Assembly: GCF_020181615.1 (NCBI RefSeq)
Contig: NZ_CP084029.1
Coordinates: 847,157 to 911,156 of the forward strand
From: [Mycobacterium] crassicus
GTDB lineage: Bacteria; Actinomycetota; Actinomycetes; Mycobacteriales; Mycobacteriaceae
Direction: 5' to 3'
Length of the DNA: 64,000 nt
Under the pieces are notes generated by a model. The model was not told the origin of the DNA. It searched no databases and was given only the letters and a program-made list of their open reading frames with translations. The translations under genes and the position numbers were made by a program. Shown here one piece after another: positions 36,552-44,899 of this stretch (positions within the stretch are counted from its first letter, which is position 1; each line of letters starts with the position of its first letter).

Positions 36552-37697
36552 ATGCGACCCACGGTGATCGTCGGAGCGGTGCGCACCCCCGTCGGAAAAC
36601 GCAACGGCGGGCTGGCCGGCACACATGCCGCGGACCTGTCGGCGATCGTGCTCAACGAACTGATGGAGCGCACCGGAACCGACCCCGACGTCGTGGACGA
36701 CGTGGTGTGGGGCTGCGTGTCGCAGGTCGGCGACCAGTCCTCCAACATCGGCCGGTATGCGGTGCTGGCCGCGGGCTGGCCGGAGCACGTCCCGGCAACC
36801 ACGGTCAACCGGGCCTGCGGGTCCAGCCAGCAGGCGCTGGATTTCGCGGTGCAGGCGGTGATGTCGGGCCAGCAGGACATCGTGGTGGCCGGCGGTGTCG
36901 AGGTGATGAGCCGGGTTCCGCTCGGCGCGGCCCGGGCCACCGGCGAGCCCTTCGGCCCGAAAGCGCTTGCGCGTTATGACGGGTTCCAGTTCAACCAGGG
37001 CATCGGCGCCGAGATGATCTGCGAGAAGTGGGGTTTCGACCGCACGCAGGTCGACGAGTACTCGGCGCGCTCCCATGAGCTGGCTGCGGCCGCGCAGGAC
37101 GCCCGGGCGTTCGGCGATCAGATCGTTCCGGTCGCGACCGAGGGCGGGGTGGTGGACGCCGATGAGGGTATCCGCCGCGGCACCACCGCCGAGAAACTGG
37201 CCGGGCTCAAACCCGCCTTCCGAGATGACGGCATGATCCACGCCGGCAACTCCTCGCAGATCTCCGACGGCGCCGCAGCGCTTTTGGTGATGAGCGAACA
37301 GGAGGCCGCCCGCCGCGGGCTGACCCCGCTGGTGTGCTACACCGCCGGCGCGGTGACCGGCGCCGACCCGGTGCTGATGCTGACCGGACCCATACCGGCC
37401 ACCGCAAAGGTGCTCAAGCGGGCGGGCCTGGGCATCGATGACATCGGTGTCTTCGAGGTCAACGAGGCGTTCGCCCCGGTGCCGATGGCGTGGCTGGCCG
37501 ATACCGGCGCCGACGCCAAGCGGCTCAACCCGCTCGGCGGGGCGATCGCACTGGGTCATCCGCTGGGCGCATCCGGTGCGGTGTTGATGATCCGCATGAT
37601 TCATCACATGCGCGACAACGGAATTCGCTACGGCTTGCAGACCATGTGCGAGGGCGGCGGGACGGCCAACGCCACCATCGTCGAGCTGATCGGTTAG
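36552..37697 (+). CDS. Acetyl-CoA C-acyltransferase (thiolase)
   Basis: The ATG at 36552 gives a 381-residue thiolase. VNRACGSSQQALDFAVQAVM carries the nucleophilic Cys near residue 89, NEAFAPVPMAWL is the NEAF motif, NPLGGAIALGHPLGASGA carries the His, and CEGGGTANATIVEL the second Cys. All catalytic residues are present, so it should perform the final cleavage to acetyl- or propionyl-CoA. It is in a compact operon with genes for every other beta-oxidation step. Confidence 0.93.
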   Translation: MRPTVIVGAVRTPVGKRNGGLAGTHAADLSAIVLNELMERTGTDPDVVDDVVWGCVSQVGDQSSNIGRYAVLAAGWPEHVPATTVNRACGSSQQALDFAVQAVMSGQQDIVVAGGVEVMSRVPLGAARATGEPFGPKALARYDGFQFNQGIGAEMICEKWGFDRTQVDEYSARSHELAAAAQDARAFGDQIVPVATEGGVVDADEGIRRGTTAEKLAGLKPAFRDDGMIHAGNSSQISDGAAALLVMSEQEAARRGLTPLVCYTAGAVTGADPVLMLTGPIPATAKVLKRAGLGIDDIGVFEVNEAFAPVPMAWLADTGADAKRLNPLGGAIALGHPLGASGAVLMIRMIHHMRDNGIRYGLQTMCEGGGTANATIVELIG

Positions 37698-37708
37698 GGG
37701 CGCCCGGC

Positions 37709-38857
37709 ATGCAGCGTGATTTGTTCACCGAAGACCACGAAGCGTTCCGCGCGCTGGCCCGGGACTTCGTCGAGAAGCACGTCGTGCCCGAATACCCGAA
37801 CTGGGAGAAGGCCGGCCGGATGCCGCGGGCGGTCTTCGAACACCTCGGTTCGCTGGGGATGCTCGGCATGGCCATCCCCGAGGAGTACGGCGGCGCCGGC
37901 ATCGACGACTACCGCTACAACGTGGTGCTGCAGGAGGAGGCGGCCCGCGCCCTGGTCACGTTGTCCACGGTGCGCACCCAGCTCGAGGTGATCCTGCCGT
38001 ACTTCCTGCACTACGCCGACGACGAGCAGCGGGCCCGGTGGTTCCCCGGGCTGGCGGCCGGCAAGCTGCTGACGGCGATCGCGATGACCGAACCCGGCAC
38101 CGGCTCGGATCTGGCCGGCATGCGCACCACCGCGGTGCGGGACGGCGACGACTACATCCTCAACGGTGCCAAGACCTTCATCACCGGCGGCATTCAGGCC
38201 GACCTGGTGATCGTGGTGGCCCGTACCGCCACCGACCCCGACAACCGGCGCAACGGACTGACGCTGTTGGTGGTCGAGGACGGCATGCCGGGCTTCGAGC
38301 GCGGCCGGGAACTGGACAAGATGGGCTGCAAGGTGCAGGACACCGCCGAGCTGTCGTTCGCCGATGTCCGGGTGCCGGTGGCCAATCGGCTGGGGGAGGA
38401 GGGCGCGGCGTTCGGTTACCTCGGGCACAACCTCGCCCAGGAACGGCTCACGGTCGCGGTCGGGTCGGTGGCCCAAGCCCGCTCGGCACTGGCCGCGGCC
38501 ATCGACTACGTGAAGAACCGCACCGTGTTCGGTTCGTCGGTCGCGTCGTTCCAGAACACCAAGTTCGAGCTCGCCGCGGTCTCCACCGAGATCGAGGCCG
38601 CCCAGTGCATGCTCGACCGGGCGGTCATCGATCACGTCGAGGGCCGGCTGTCGGGGGCGGACGCGGCCCGCACCAAACTGTTCTGCACCGAGATGCAGGC
38701 CCGGGTGGTGGACCGCTGTCTGCAGCTGTTCGGCGGATACGGCTACATGATGGAGTACCCGATCGCGCGGCTGTACACCGATGCGCGGGTGGCCCGCATC
38801 TATGCCGGGACCAGCGAGGTGATGAAGGTGATGATCGCCAAATCGCTGGGGTTGTGA
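37709..38857 (+). CDS. Acyl-CoA dehydrogenase
   Basis: The ATG at 37709 gives 382 residues. IPEEYGGAGIDDYRYNVVLQ near residue 60, AIAMTEPGTGSDLAGMRTTA and YILNGAKTFITGGIQADLVI in the middle domain, VFGSSVASFQNTKFELAAVS, and the C-terminal LFGGYGYMMEYPIARLYTDA and IYAGTSEVMKVMIAK. The catalytic Glu region and FAD-binding residues look intact. It resembles the long-chain/FadE type. It is the last gene of the operon and is followed by a strong palindrome. Confidence 0.92.
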   Translation: MQRDLFTEDHEAFRALARDFVEKHVVPEYPNWEKAGRMPRAVFEHLGSLGMLGMAIPEEYGGAGIDDYRYNVVLQEEAARALVTLSTVRTQLEVILPYFLHYADDEQRARWFPGLAAGKLLTAIAMTEPGTGSDLAGMRTTAVRDGDDYILNGAKTFITGGIQADLVIVVARTATDPDNRRNGLTLLVVEDGMPGFERGRELDKMGCKVQDTAELSFADVRVPVANRLGEEGAAFGYLGHNLAQERLTVAVGSVAQARSALAAAIDYVKNRTVFGSSVASFQNTKFELAAVSTEIEAAQCMLDRAVIDHVEGRLSGADAARTKLFCTEMQARVVDRCLQLFGGYGYMMEYPIARLYTDARVARIYAGTSEVMKVMIAKSLGL

Positions 38858-38885
38858 GGGCTGAACTCCGCCGAACGTGAGGGGA

Positions 38886-38913
38886 GCTTCACGCTCGGCG
38901 CCGAGTGTGAAGC
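38886..38913. repeat. 28-bp intergenic palindrome, possible terminator or dispersed repeat
   Basis: Two 14-base arms, the left being GCTTCACGCTCGGC, form an almost perfect inverted repeat with one G-T pair, starting 29 bases after a stop codon. There is no T-run. A partial second copy of the words GCTCGGCG follows at 38922-38929. The words resemble dispersed intergenic repeats that I recall from mycobacterial genomes, but I cannot check this here. Confidence 0.45.
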
Positions 38914-38979
38914 CACCGTCGCGCTCGGCGTGATCACAGAAGGAAAGATTTCTCGGTGAGACCCTTGTCACAACGACCC

Positions 38980-39013
38980 TAACCAACCTACTGTGTGTTC
39001 ACTTGGTTGGTTA
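38980..39013. promoter_or_regulatory. Spaced inverted repeat upstream of a TetR gene
   Basis: TAACCAACC (38980-38988) and GGTTGGTTA (39005-39013) are perfect 9-base arms separated by 16 bases, ending 14 bases before the GTG start of a TetR gene. This is a plausible autoregulatory operator. A GGTTGGTT half-site recurs at 46262-46269, upstream of the methyltransferase gene. Confidence 0.55.
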
Positions 39014-39027
39014 ATCGAAGGAGTTCG

Positions 39028-39636
39028 GTGACTGCGACCCGGCCATACGCCACCCTGCTCGCCAAGGGCGAGGATCGTCGGCAACGCATCTTGCACGCCG
39101 CTGAGCAGCTGCTCGCCCGCAATGGCTGGCGCAACACCTCGCTGGCGCAGATCGCGCGGATCGCCGGCGTCAGTGCGGCCGGACTCCTGCACCACTTCGC
39201 GTCCAAGGAACAACTCCTGCATGCGGTGCTCGACGCCCGCGACGCCGACGACAATGCCCACGCCGACCGCGGCGGTGACCTCATCGAGGAGATTCAGCGG
39301 GTGGCCAAGCGGTTCGGCCGGGCGCCGGAACTGGTCGGGACATTCACCGTGCTGCTCGTCGAGAACATCCAGCCCGTGGCGCCGCTGCATGACCGACTGC
39401 TGGCGCGTTCTCGCCGGGCGGCGGGCATCGTCGCCGACCTCATCCGGCAAGGCCAGCAAACCGGCCGCTACCGCACCGACTTCGACGCGGACCTCAAGTC
39501 CGCCGAAATTCTCGCATTTATCAACGGAATGGAGATGGCATGGCTTCTGGATCCTTCAATACCAGTGACCGAGGTGTTCACGGGGTACGCGGAATCTCTG
39601 GCCCGCGACTTCGCTCCGCGGGGAGGCGAGCAGTGA
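39028..39636 (+). CDS. TetR-family transcriptional regulator
   Basis: The GTG at 39028 has GAAGGAG five bases upstream and gives 202 residues. RQRILHAAEQLLARNGWRNT and IARIAGVSAAGLLHHFASKE are the HTH and recognition helix. The C-terminal domain is helical (TYPE LLVENIQPVAPLHDRLLARS). The stop overlaps the next gene's GTG. The inverted repeat at 38980 lies directly upstream, so it probably represses its own operon, which encodes two proteins of unknown function. Confidence 0.88.
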   Translation: MTATRPYATLLAKGEDRRQRILHAAEQLLARNGWRNTSLAQIARIAGVSAAGLLHHFASKEQLLHAVLDARDADDNAHADRGGDLIEEIQRVAKRFGRAPELVGTFTVLLVENIQPVAPLHDRLLARSRRAAGIVADLIRQGQQTGRYRTDFDADLKSAEILAFINGMEMAWLLDPSIPVTEVFTGYAESLARDFAPRGGEQ

Positions 39637-40160
39637 CCGGCACCGACTCCGACACCCGGTACCGCTTCGACATCGTCGGTGGCAGCGTCCCGGACGTGGT
39701 CGCGGCCGCAGGCGGCTGGCTCTACGACCGGGCGGCGGCCGGTTGGGACGTCACCGTGCTGCTGAAGGAGGTGCGCGACACCCGGCCGCTGGAGATCCTC
39801 GGCGCGCGGGTGCTGGACCTGGCGTCAGTGCTCAAGCAGTGGGACCAGTGGCCGCATCCGCAGACCATCGCCGTCTGCGCTGAGATGTTCGCCGGCCACG
39901 AGCAGATCCGCTACGGGGTGCGGAATGCCCTGGAACACGGCGGCACCGAGGTCACGTTGTGGGGCGCGGTACCGGCGGAACTGGACCCCGACGTCGACGT
40001 GCGCCAGCATCGGCTCAGTGCGGCGGCCCGGGTCTTCAAGGCCCAGGCGTTGATGGCCGCCGGCGCCGACCCGTCCGCAGCGGCAGCCCGCATCGAGATG
40101 TTCCGGTGCGGTCCGGCGGCGTGTCCGTCGGTGGCCGCGGACCTGAGCCCGGCCAGCTGA
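39633..40160 (+). CDS. Uncharacterised protein, 175 residues
   Basis: The GTG at 39633 overlaps the TetR stop (GTGA). I do not recognise a family. The sequence reads as a mixed alpha/beta protein: DIVGGSVPDVVAAAGGWLYD, then WDVTVLLKEVRDTRPLEILG, and a C-terminal segment EMFRCGPAACPSVAADL with two cysteines four residues apart. No signal peptide or membrane segment is visible. The coupling to the TetR gene and the next gene suggests a shared role, possibly in ligand sensing or a small enzymatic step. Confidence 0.7.
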   Translation: MTGTDSDTRYRFDIVGGSVPDVVAAAGGWLYDRAAAGWDVTVLLKEVRDTRPLEILGARVLDLASVLKQWDQWPHPQTIAVCAEMFAGHEQIRYGVRNALEHGGTEVTLWGAVPAELDPDVDVRQHRLSAAARVFKAQALMAAGADPSAAAARIEMFRCGPAACPSVAADLSPAS

Positions 40161-40176
40161 GGGACGCAACCGCGCG

Positions 40177-40866
40177 TTGACCGAATACGTGCCTGAGGCA
40201 CTGTCACGCTCCCTGGTCCTCGTGACGGACTATCGGGTTCCCGATCCGAGTCGGGTGTGGCCGCTGCTGCAACGACAGCGTGCCGCCCTGGCCGCACTGG
40301 GCGCCCGACACGTGCTCGTCTACACCTCGGCGGTCGATCCCGGTCGGGTGCTGGCGGTGCTGGCGATCAGTGCCGCGCAACCGGTCACCGACGTGCTTCG
40401 CGACGATGCGTTCATGCAGTGGTTCGACGCCGTCGGCGTCGACGACATCCCGGCTGTGTTCGCCGGGTCGTTGGTGGAGCGCATCGAGCTGGGGGAGTCG
40501 CAGCGAATCCCCCCGGTCGAACCGCCGGGCGTGGTCGTCGCCGCGGTCGCCGAAGTCGCCGACCCGTCGACTCTGATCGCCCACGTGCACGCCACGGCAC
40601 GGGACTTCGCTGCGGCCGGCATCCGGAAGATCCTGATATTTCAGGCGTTCGACAATCCGCGCGAAGTGTTCATGCTGCAGGAGGCCGCAGAGGAAGTGGG
40701 CGAAGCCGGCGCCGGCGCCTGGATCAACGAACCGTCCTTCGCTGCCGATTGGGTCACCAGGGCGGGCGTCGGAATCTATCCGCCGGTTTTCGTCGGCCGG
40801 CTGCAGCACCTGATGCGCATCGAAGAAGGCACAGCAGAGGCGAAGTCGGCGGGGCCGGCGAGCTGA
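40177..40866 (+). CDS. Uncharacterised protein with an internal duplication
   Basis: Read from TTG 40177 (GTG 40189 is an alternative), about 229 residues. The two halves resemble each other: the first has LAALGARHVLVYTSAVDP and later GVDDIPAVFAGSLVERIEL; the second has FAAAGIRKILIFQAFDNP and later GVGIYPPVFVGRLQHLMRIE. This suggests a duplicated ferredoxin-like alpha/beta unit, as in dimeric alpha-beta barrel proteins, in which two units form one pseudo-dimer. No catalytic motif is known to me. It follows the preceding unknown gene by 16 bases. Confidence 0.72.
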   Translation: MTEYVPEALSRSLVLVTDYRVPDPSRVWPLLQRQRAALAALGARHVLVYTSAVDPGRVLAVLAISAAQPVTDVLRDDAFMQWFDAVGVDDIPAVFAGSLVERIELGESQRIPPVEPPGVVVAAVAEVADPSTLIAHVHATARDFAAAGIRKILIFQAFDNPREVFMLQEAAEEVGEAGAGAWINEPSFAADWVTRAGVGIYPPVFVGRLQHLMRIEEGTAEAKSAGPAS

Positions 40867-40870
40867 CTCC

Positions 40871-41173
40871 TCAGTCGCTGGCCGGCAGCGGCTTGGCTTC
40901 CTTGAGGCTCATCGGCGCCGAGCCGATGCTCAGCGTGCCGGCGCCGGCCTTGGTGACCAGCACCTCGGCGCCGCCGTCGTCGACGTAGCGCTTGCCCATC
41001 ACCGCGCCGGTGGCGAAATCCGGGTCCAGGCTCGCGCCGCCGGATCCGCTGTCGTCCAACGGCACCATCGGAGCGCCACCGGCACACAACTCATCGAGGC
41101 TGTCGGCGGTCTTGACCACGATGACCTGGGTCTCGCAGACCTGGCTCTTCAGGCGAGTACCGGACTTGATCAT
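40871..41173 (-). CDS. Uncharacterised small protein, 100 residues
   Basis: The start overlaps the stop of the upstream acyl-CoA synthetase gene (ATGA), so it is translated from the same message. It begins MIKSGTRLKSQVCETQVIVV and continues with DSLDELCAGGAPMVPL and VMGKRYVDDGGAEVLVTKAG. The two cysteines and the glycine-rich core suggest a small folded domain, but I cannot name it. The tight link to the synthetase suggests an accessory role. It is convergent with the unknown pair at 39633-40866. Confidence 0.7.
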   Translation of the reverse strand: MIKSGTRLKSQVCETQVIVVKTADSLDELCAGGAPMVPLDDSGSGGASLDPDFATGAVMGKRYVDDGGAEVLVTKAGAGTLSIGSAPMSLKEAKPLPASD

Positions 41174-42684
41174 TGCGCCCCTTCGGTATTGACGTGCAGT
41201 GCCTCGTTCAGTTCAGAGACGATGTCGCGGCGCAGCACCTTGCCGGTCGGCGTCGTCGGCAGCTCCGGCCGGAAGATCACCCGGTCCGGCGTCCGGGACC
41301 CGCGCAGTTGTTCACGAACATACTCGCGCAGCGCGTCGGGATCCGGCGATGTTCCGGGCGCCGGGACCACACACGCCACGATGATCTGGCCCCACTCCGG
41401 GTCAGGCGCCCCGACCACCGCGACCTGACCGACTTCGGGATGCTCGACCAGCACGTCCTCGATCTCGGCGGGGGCGATGTTCTCGCCGCCACGGATGATG
41501 GTGTCGTCGGAGCGCCCGATGATGAACAGGTAGCCCTCGTCGTCCAGCACGGCGAGGTCGCGGGTCGGGAACCAGCCGTCGGCGTCGAGCACCGATCCGA
41601 TGCCGGTGTAGGTGCCCGAGACCTGCTCGCCGCGGATGAACAGTTCGCCGGGCTGGCCCGCGTCCAGCGGCCGGCCGTCGTCGTCGCGGATGAGGACCTC
41701 GACGCCCGGCACCGGCCGGCCGACCGACCCCAGCCGCCTGCGGACGGTCTCGTCGCTGGATTCGTACGCTGTGCGGTGGTCGTCGGGCGTCAGCACCGCG
41801 ACCGTCGAGCTGGTCTCGGTCAGACCGTAGGCGTTGACGAAGCCGACCTCGGGCAGCAGGTCCAGTGCCCGCCGAACCAGCGGCAGCGCCACCTTGGAGC
41901 CGCCGTAGGCGAGGTTGCGCAGGGTGGGCAACGGGGCCGGGCGGGCTTCCAGTTCCGCGACGATGCGCTCCAGCATGGTCGGCACCACGGTCGCGGTGGT
42001 GACCGATTCGGCTTTGATCAGCCGGATCCACTCGGCGGCACTGAACCGGCGCAGGTACACCATCTTTCGGCCGGCGTAGAGGTTGCTCAGCGCCGCCCCG
42101 ACCCCGGCGATGTGATACGGCGGAACGCAGATCAGCGCGGCGTCCTCGGGCGCCGCGGAGCCGAACTCCACCGTCTGGGTCACATAACTGGTCAGGTTGT
42201 TGTGGGTCAGCTCAACGGCTTTGGGCCGCGATGTGGTGCCCGAGGTGAACAGGATGACCGCCACGTCATCGGGGTCGGGCCATTGCACGTCCGGTGCGGT
42301 GGTGCGGGCCTGGGTGAGGAACGTGGCTGAATCCATGACCGCGACGCCGATGTCGCCAACGATGTCGCGGTACTCCTTGTCCACCACGACCAACGGCTGC
42401 GGCAGCCGTTCGATCAGTTCACGCAGCGCCTGTCCGCTGAGCCGGTAGTTCAGCGGGGCAAACGGTTGCCCGGCCCGCGCCGCGGAGAACAGCAGCAGCG
42501 GCAGCATGTCGCCGCCCATCCCGACGTAGGCCACGCTGCGCGCACCGGTCGCATTGATGACTCCCGCGCCGGCGTCGGCGAGGGCGTTGAGCTCGGCGGT
42601 GGTGTAGCGGGCCGTCTCGGATACCACGGCCGCCCGGTCCGGGGCGTCGGACATCGCCATCTCCAGCAACAACGAGATGCTCAC
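41170..42684 (-). CDS. Acyl-CoA synthetase (AMP-forming, FadD-like)
   Basis: Read from GTG 42684 with GGGAG seven bases upstream, 504 residues. The P-loop is ILFTSGTTSRPKAVELTHNN near residue 150 (Ser in place of the usual Gly in TTG). NAYGLTETSSTVAVL, GWFPTRDLAVLDDEGYLFII, IIRGGENIAPAEIEDVLVEH and the Lys in PTTPTGKVLRRDI are all present. In the family's GWFxTGD motif the Gly before Asp is Arg here (FPTRD), a small deviation. It is divergent from the crotonase at 42789 with the operator at 42707 between them. Confidence 0.9.
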   Translation of the reverse strand: MSISLLLEMAMSDAPDRAAVVSETARYTTAELNALADAGAGVINATGARSVAYVGMGGDMLPLLLFSAARAGQPFAPLNYRLSGQALRELIERLPQPLVVVDKEYRDIVGDIGVAVMDSATFLTQARTTAPDVQWPDPDDVAVILFTSGTTSRPKAVELTHNNLTSYVTQTVEFGSAAPEDAALICVPPYHIAGVGAALSNLYAGRKMVYLRRFSAAEWIRLIKAESVTTATVVPTMLERIVAELEARPAPLPTLRNLAYGGSKVALPLVRRALDLLPEVGFVNAYGLTETSSTVAVLTPDDHRTAYESSDETVRRRLGSVGRPVPGVEVLIRDDDGRPLDAGQPGELFIRGEQVSGTYTGIGSVLDADGWFPTRDLAVLDDEGYLFIIGRSDDTIIRGGENIAPAEIEDVLVEHPEVGQVAVVGAPDPEWGQIIVACVVPAPGTSPDPDALREYVREQLRGSRTPDRVIFRPELPTTPTGKVLRRDIVSELNEALHVNTEGAQ

Positions 42685-42706
42685 CGTTCGGCTCCCAAAA
42701 CCGGCA

Positions 42707-42723
42707 TGAGAACGACATTATCA
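42707..42723. promoter_or_regulatory. 17-bp palindromic operator between divergent genes
   Basis: TGAGAAC-GAC-ATTATCA fits the recurring TGAGAAT-N3-ATTCTCA pattern at 6 of 7 positions in each arm. It lies 22 bases before the synthetase GTG and 65 bases before the crotonase ATG, so one site could control both directions. Confidence 0.55.
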
Positions 42724-42788
42724 TTTTTCGGTAGTTTCGATACCGTTCAGACCGGCCGGCGTCCGCCGTCGGTACTCTGACATGCGTC

Positions 42789-43730
42789 ATGATCTGCGTT
42801 GTCGACCTCGATCGGGCACCCGACGCCGAGACCGGCGCCGGGATCGTCATCGCGACCGGATCCAGGTTCGACACCGTAATCGCCGAGCGCTGGCTGGACC
42901 GCGCCAGCTTCACCCTGACCGAGTACGACGACTCCGATCACCGGGTGATCCGGGTGCCCTCGGTGGCGCAGGCGCTCGCCGACATCGACGCCGGATGCCG
43001 TCGCCGGCCCCATGCCGCGGCGATCTGCGACGACGTGCTGCGCGCGATAGACCCGGATGGACCCGCCGCGGCCGGGGTGATCACCGAGTCGCTGGCCTAC
43101 TCGGTGCTGCAGGCCGGACCGGAGTTCGCCCAGTGGCTGGCCGAGCGGGGACCGGCCAGCGTGCCCGAGACGAGCGAGCCCGTGCTGATCGAGCGCGACG
43201 GCGACACCCTGCGGCTGAGGTTCAACCGCCCGCAGCGCCACAACGCGTTCAACAACGCCATGCGGGCCGCCCTGCTCGACGGGCTGGCCGTCGCCCACGC
43301 CGACCCCGCGATCGGCGAGGTGGTGCTGTCCGGGGCCGGGCGATCGTTCTGCAGCGGGGGTGACCTCGCCGAGTTCGGCGGATTCACCGATGTGCCCAGC
43401 GCGCATCTGGCCCGCACTCGGCACAGTCCCGCGCTGGCACTGGATGCGTTGACCGCCCGGCTCGGCGATCGATGCCGCGCCGAGATCCACGGCCAGGTGC
43501 TGGGCAGCGGCCTGGAGATGGCCGCCTACTGCGGCCGGGTTACCGCACACCCCGACACCGTGCTGGGCCTGCCGGAGCTGAGCCTCGGGCTGATCCCGGG
43601 CGCCGGCGGTACGGTCAGCATCACCCGCCGAATCGGACGGTGGCGCACCGGCTATCTGATCCTGTCCGGCCGCACGATCGACGTGCCGACCGCACTGCGG
43701 TGGGGCCTGGTCGACGAGATCGCGACGTGA
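42789..43730 (+). CDS. Crotonase-family protein with an N-terminal extra domain
   Basis: A 313-residue protein. Residues from about 130 form a crotonase domain: RLRFNRPQRHNAFNNAMR, AGRSFCSGGDLAEFG (oxyanion loop), IHGQVLGSGLEMAAYCGRVT, and LPELSLGLIPGAGGTVSITR, which keeps the Glu and Gly pattern of active hydratases. Residues 1-130 (VVDLDRAPDAETGAGIVIAT, VITESLAYSVLQAGPEFAQW) look like a worn-down second crotonase half. The end is a little short. Its stop overlaps the start of a permuted-looking CoA transferase. A tandem crotonase origin is my inference. Confidence 0.78.
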   Translation: MICVVDLDRAPDAETGAGIVIATGSRFDTVIAERWLDRASFTLTEYDDSDHRVIRVPSVAQALADIDAGCRRRPHAAAICDDVLRAIDPDGPAAAGVITESLAYSVLQAGPEFAQWLAERGPASVPETSEPVLIERDGDTLRLRFNRPQRHNAFNNAMRAALLDGLAVAHADPAIGEVVLSGAGRSFCSGGDLAEFGGFTDVPSAHLARTRHSPALALDALTARLGDRCRAEIHGQVLGSGLEMAAYCGRVTAHPDTVLGLPELSLGLIPGAGGTVSITRRIGRWRTGYLILSGRTIDVPTALRWGLVDEIAT

Positions 43731-44899
43731 TGACGGAGGAGGCCTGGGGTGCGTCCGGGCTGGCCTGGCTGACGGGGGAGCCCGCCGGCCCGCCCGACTT
43801 CTCCCGGGCGGCGGTGCTGGCGCGCGCCGGGCAGGTCGTCGAACGGCTGGGCCCCGTGGGTGTGGCCGCCGATGCGGGATCCCTGCTGGCCGGTCGCGCG
43901 GCACTGCGCGGCTGGACCCGCGGCGGTCGCCGCTCGGCCGCGGGAGCATCCCGGCTGTTGGCCGCCGCCGACGGCTGGTGGGCGATCACGCTGTCGCGGC
44001 CCGACGACCTCGACGCGGTCGGCGCGCTGATCTGCGCCGAGGACCCCGGGGAACCGTGGGCGGCGCTGGCCGGCTGGGCGGCGGACAAACCGGTGGCCGA
44101 GGTGGTTGCTCGAGCGCGGCTGCTCGACATCCCCTCCGCGGCGTTGGGGGAGGCCGCCGCCGCGGGGCCGACGATCCGCCGGGCCGCCGCCGGTGGCCCG
44201 GCGCGCGGAGTCCGCGGTGCCCTGGTCGTGGACCTGACCTCGCTGTGGGCCGGGCCGCTGTGTGGACGGCTGCTGGCGCAGGCCGGAGCGACCGTCGTCA
44301 AGGTCGAAAGCCCGTCCCGCCCGGACGGCACCCGCGGGGGACCGCCTGAGTTCTTCGACTGGGTCAACGGCGGAAAGCTCTCGTGCGCTGTCGATTTCGA
44401 CTCCGACCGGGAATTCCTGGCTGAGCTGATCGGCGCCGCCGATGTGGTGCTGGAGGGTTCGCGGCCCGCCGCGCTGGCCCGCCGGGGGCTGGGGCCATTC
44501 GACGTGCCGGCCCGACCCGGGCGGGTGTGGCTGCAGATCACCGCACACGGCGACGGGAACTTCACCGGCTTCGGGGACGACGCCGCGGTGGCCGGCGGGC
44601 TGGTCGGTCGCGACGTTGCAGGTGGTCCGGTGTTCTGCGCCGATGCGGTCGCCGACCCGCTGACCGGGATCGAGGCGGCCGTCGCGGTGGTCGACGCGCT
44701 GGCCCGCGGCGGCGGCGAGGTGATCACCCTCTCGCTGGCGGCGGTCGCGGCGGGCTACGCCGCGCTGCCGCTGTCGCCGGAGTGTGCCGGCGAACATCCG
44801 GTGCCGGCGCCGCAGCGCCCACCGATCGAGACTGCCGGGCCTGCGCTGGGGGCCGATAACGCCCGGGTCGGTGAGCTGGTGGCGGTGTCGCGGTGCTGA
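43730..44899 (+). CDS. CaiB/BaiF-like CoA transferase with apparently permuted domain order
   Basis: About 389 residues from ATG 43730 (GTG 43727 is possible). The usual N-terminal CaiB motif appears only at residue 165: LVVDLTSLWAGPLCGRLLAQ, then GATVVKVESPSRPDG and NGGKLSCAVDFDSD, with GFGDDAAVAGGLVG (about residue 280) holding a candidate catalytic Asp. The first 145 residues (LLAAADGWWAITLSRPDDLD, AGWAADKPVAEVVARARLLD, IPSAAL) instead look like the C-terminal part of the family. This would be a circular permutation or rearranged fusion. Total length is normal. It is in an operon with the crotonase and amidohydrolase. Confidence 0.72.
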   Translation: MTEEAWGASGLAWLTGEPAGPPDFSRAAVLARAGQVVERLGPVGVAADAGSLLAGRAALRGWTRGGRRSAAGASRLLAAADGWWAITLSRPDDLDAVGALICAEDPGEPWAALAGWAADKPVAEVVARARLLDIPSAALGEAAAAGPTIRRAAAGGPARGVRGALVVDLTSLWAGPLCGRLLAQAGATVVKVESPSRPDGTRGGPPEFFDWVNGGKLSCAVDFDSDREFLAELIGAADVVLEGSRPAALARRGLGPFDVPARPGRVWLQITAHGDGNFTGFGDDAAVAGGLVGRDVAGGPVFCADAVADPLTGIEAAVAVVDALARGGGEVITLSLAAVAAGYAALPLSPECAGEHPVPAPQRPPIETAGPALGADNARVGELVAVSRC

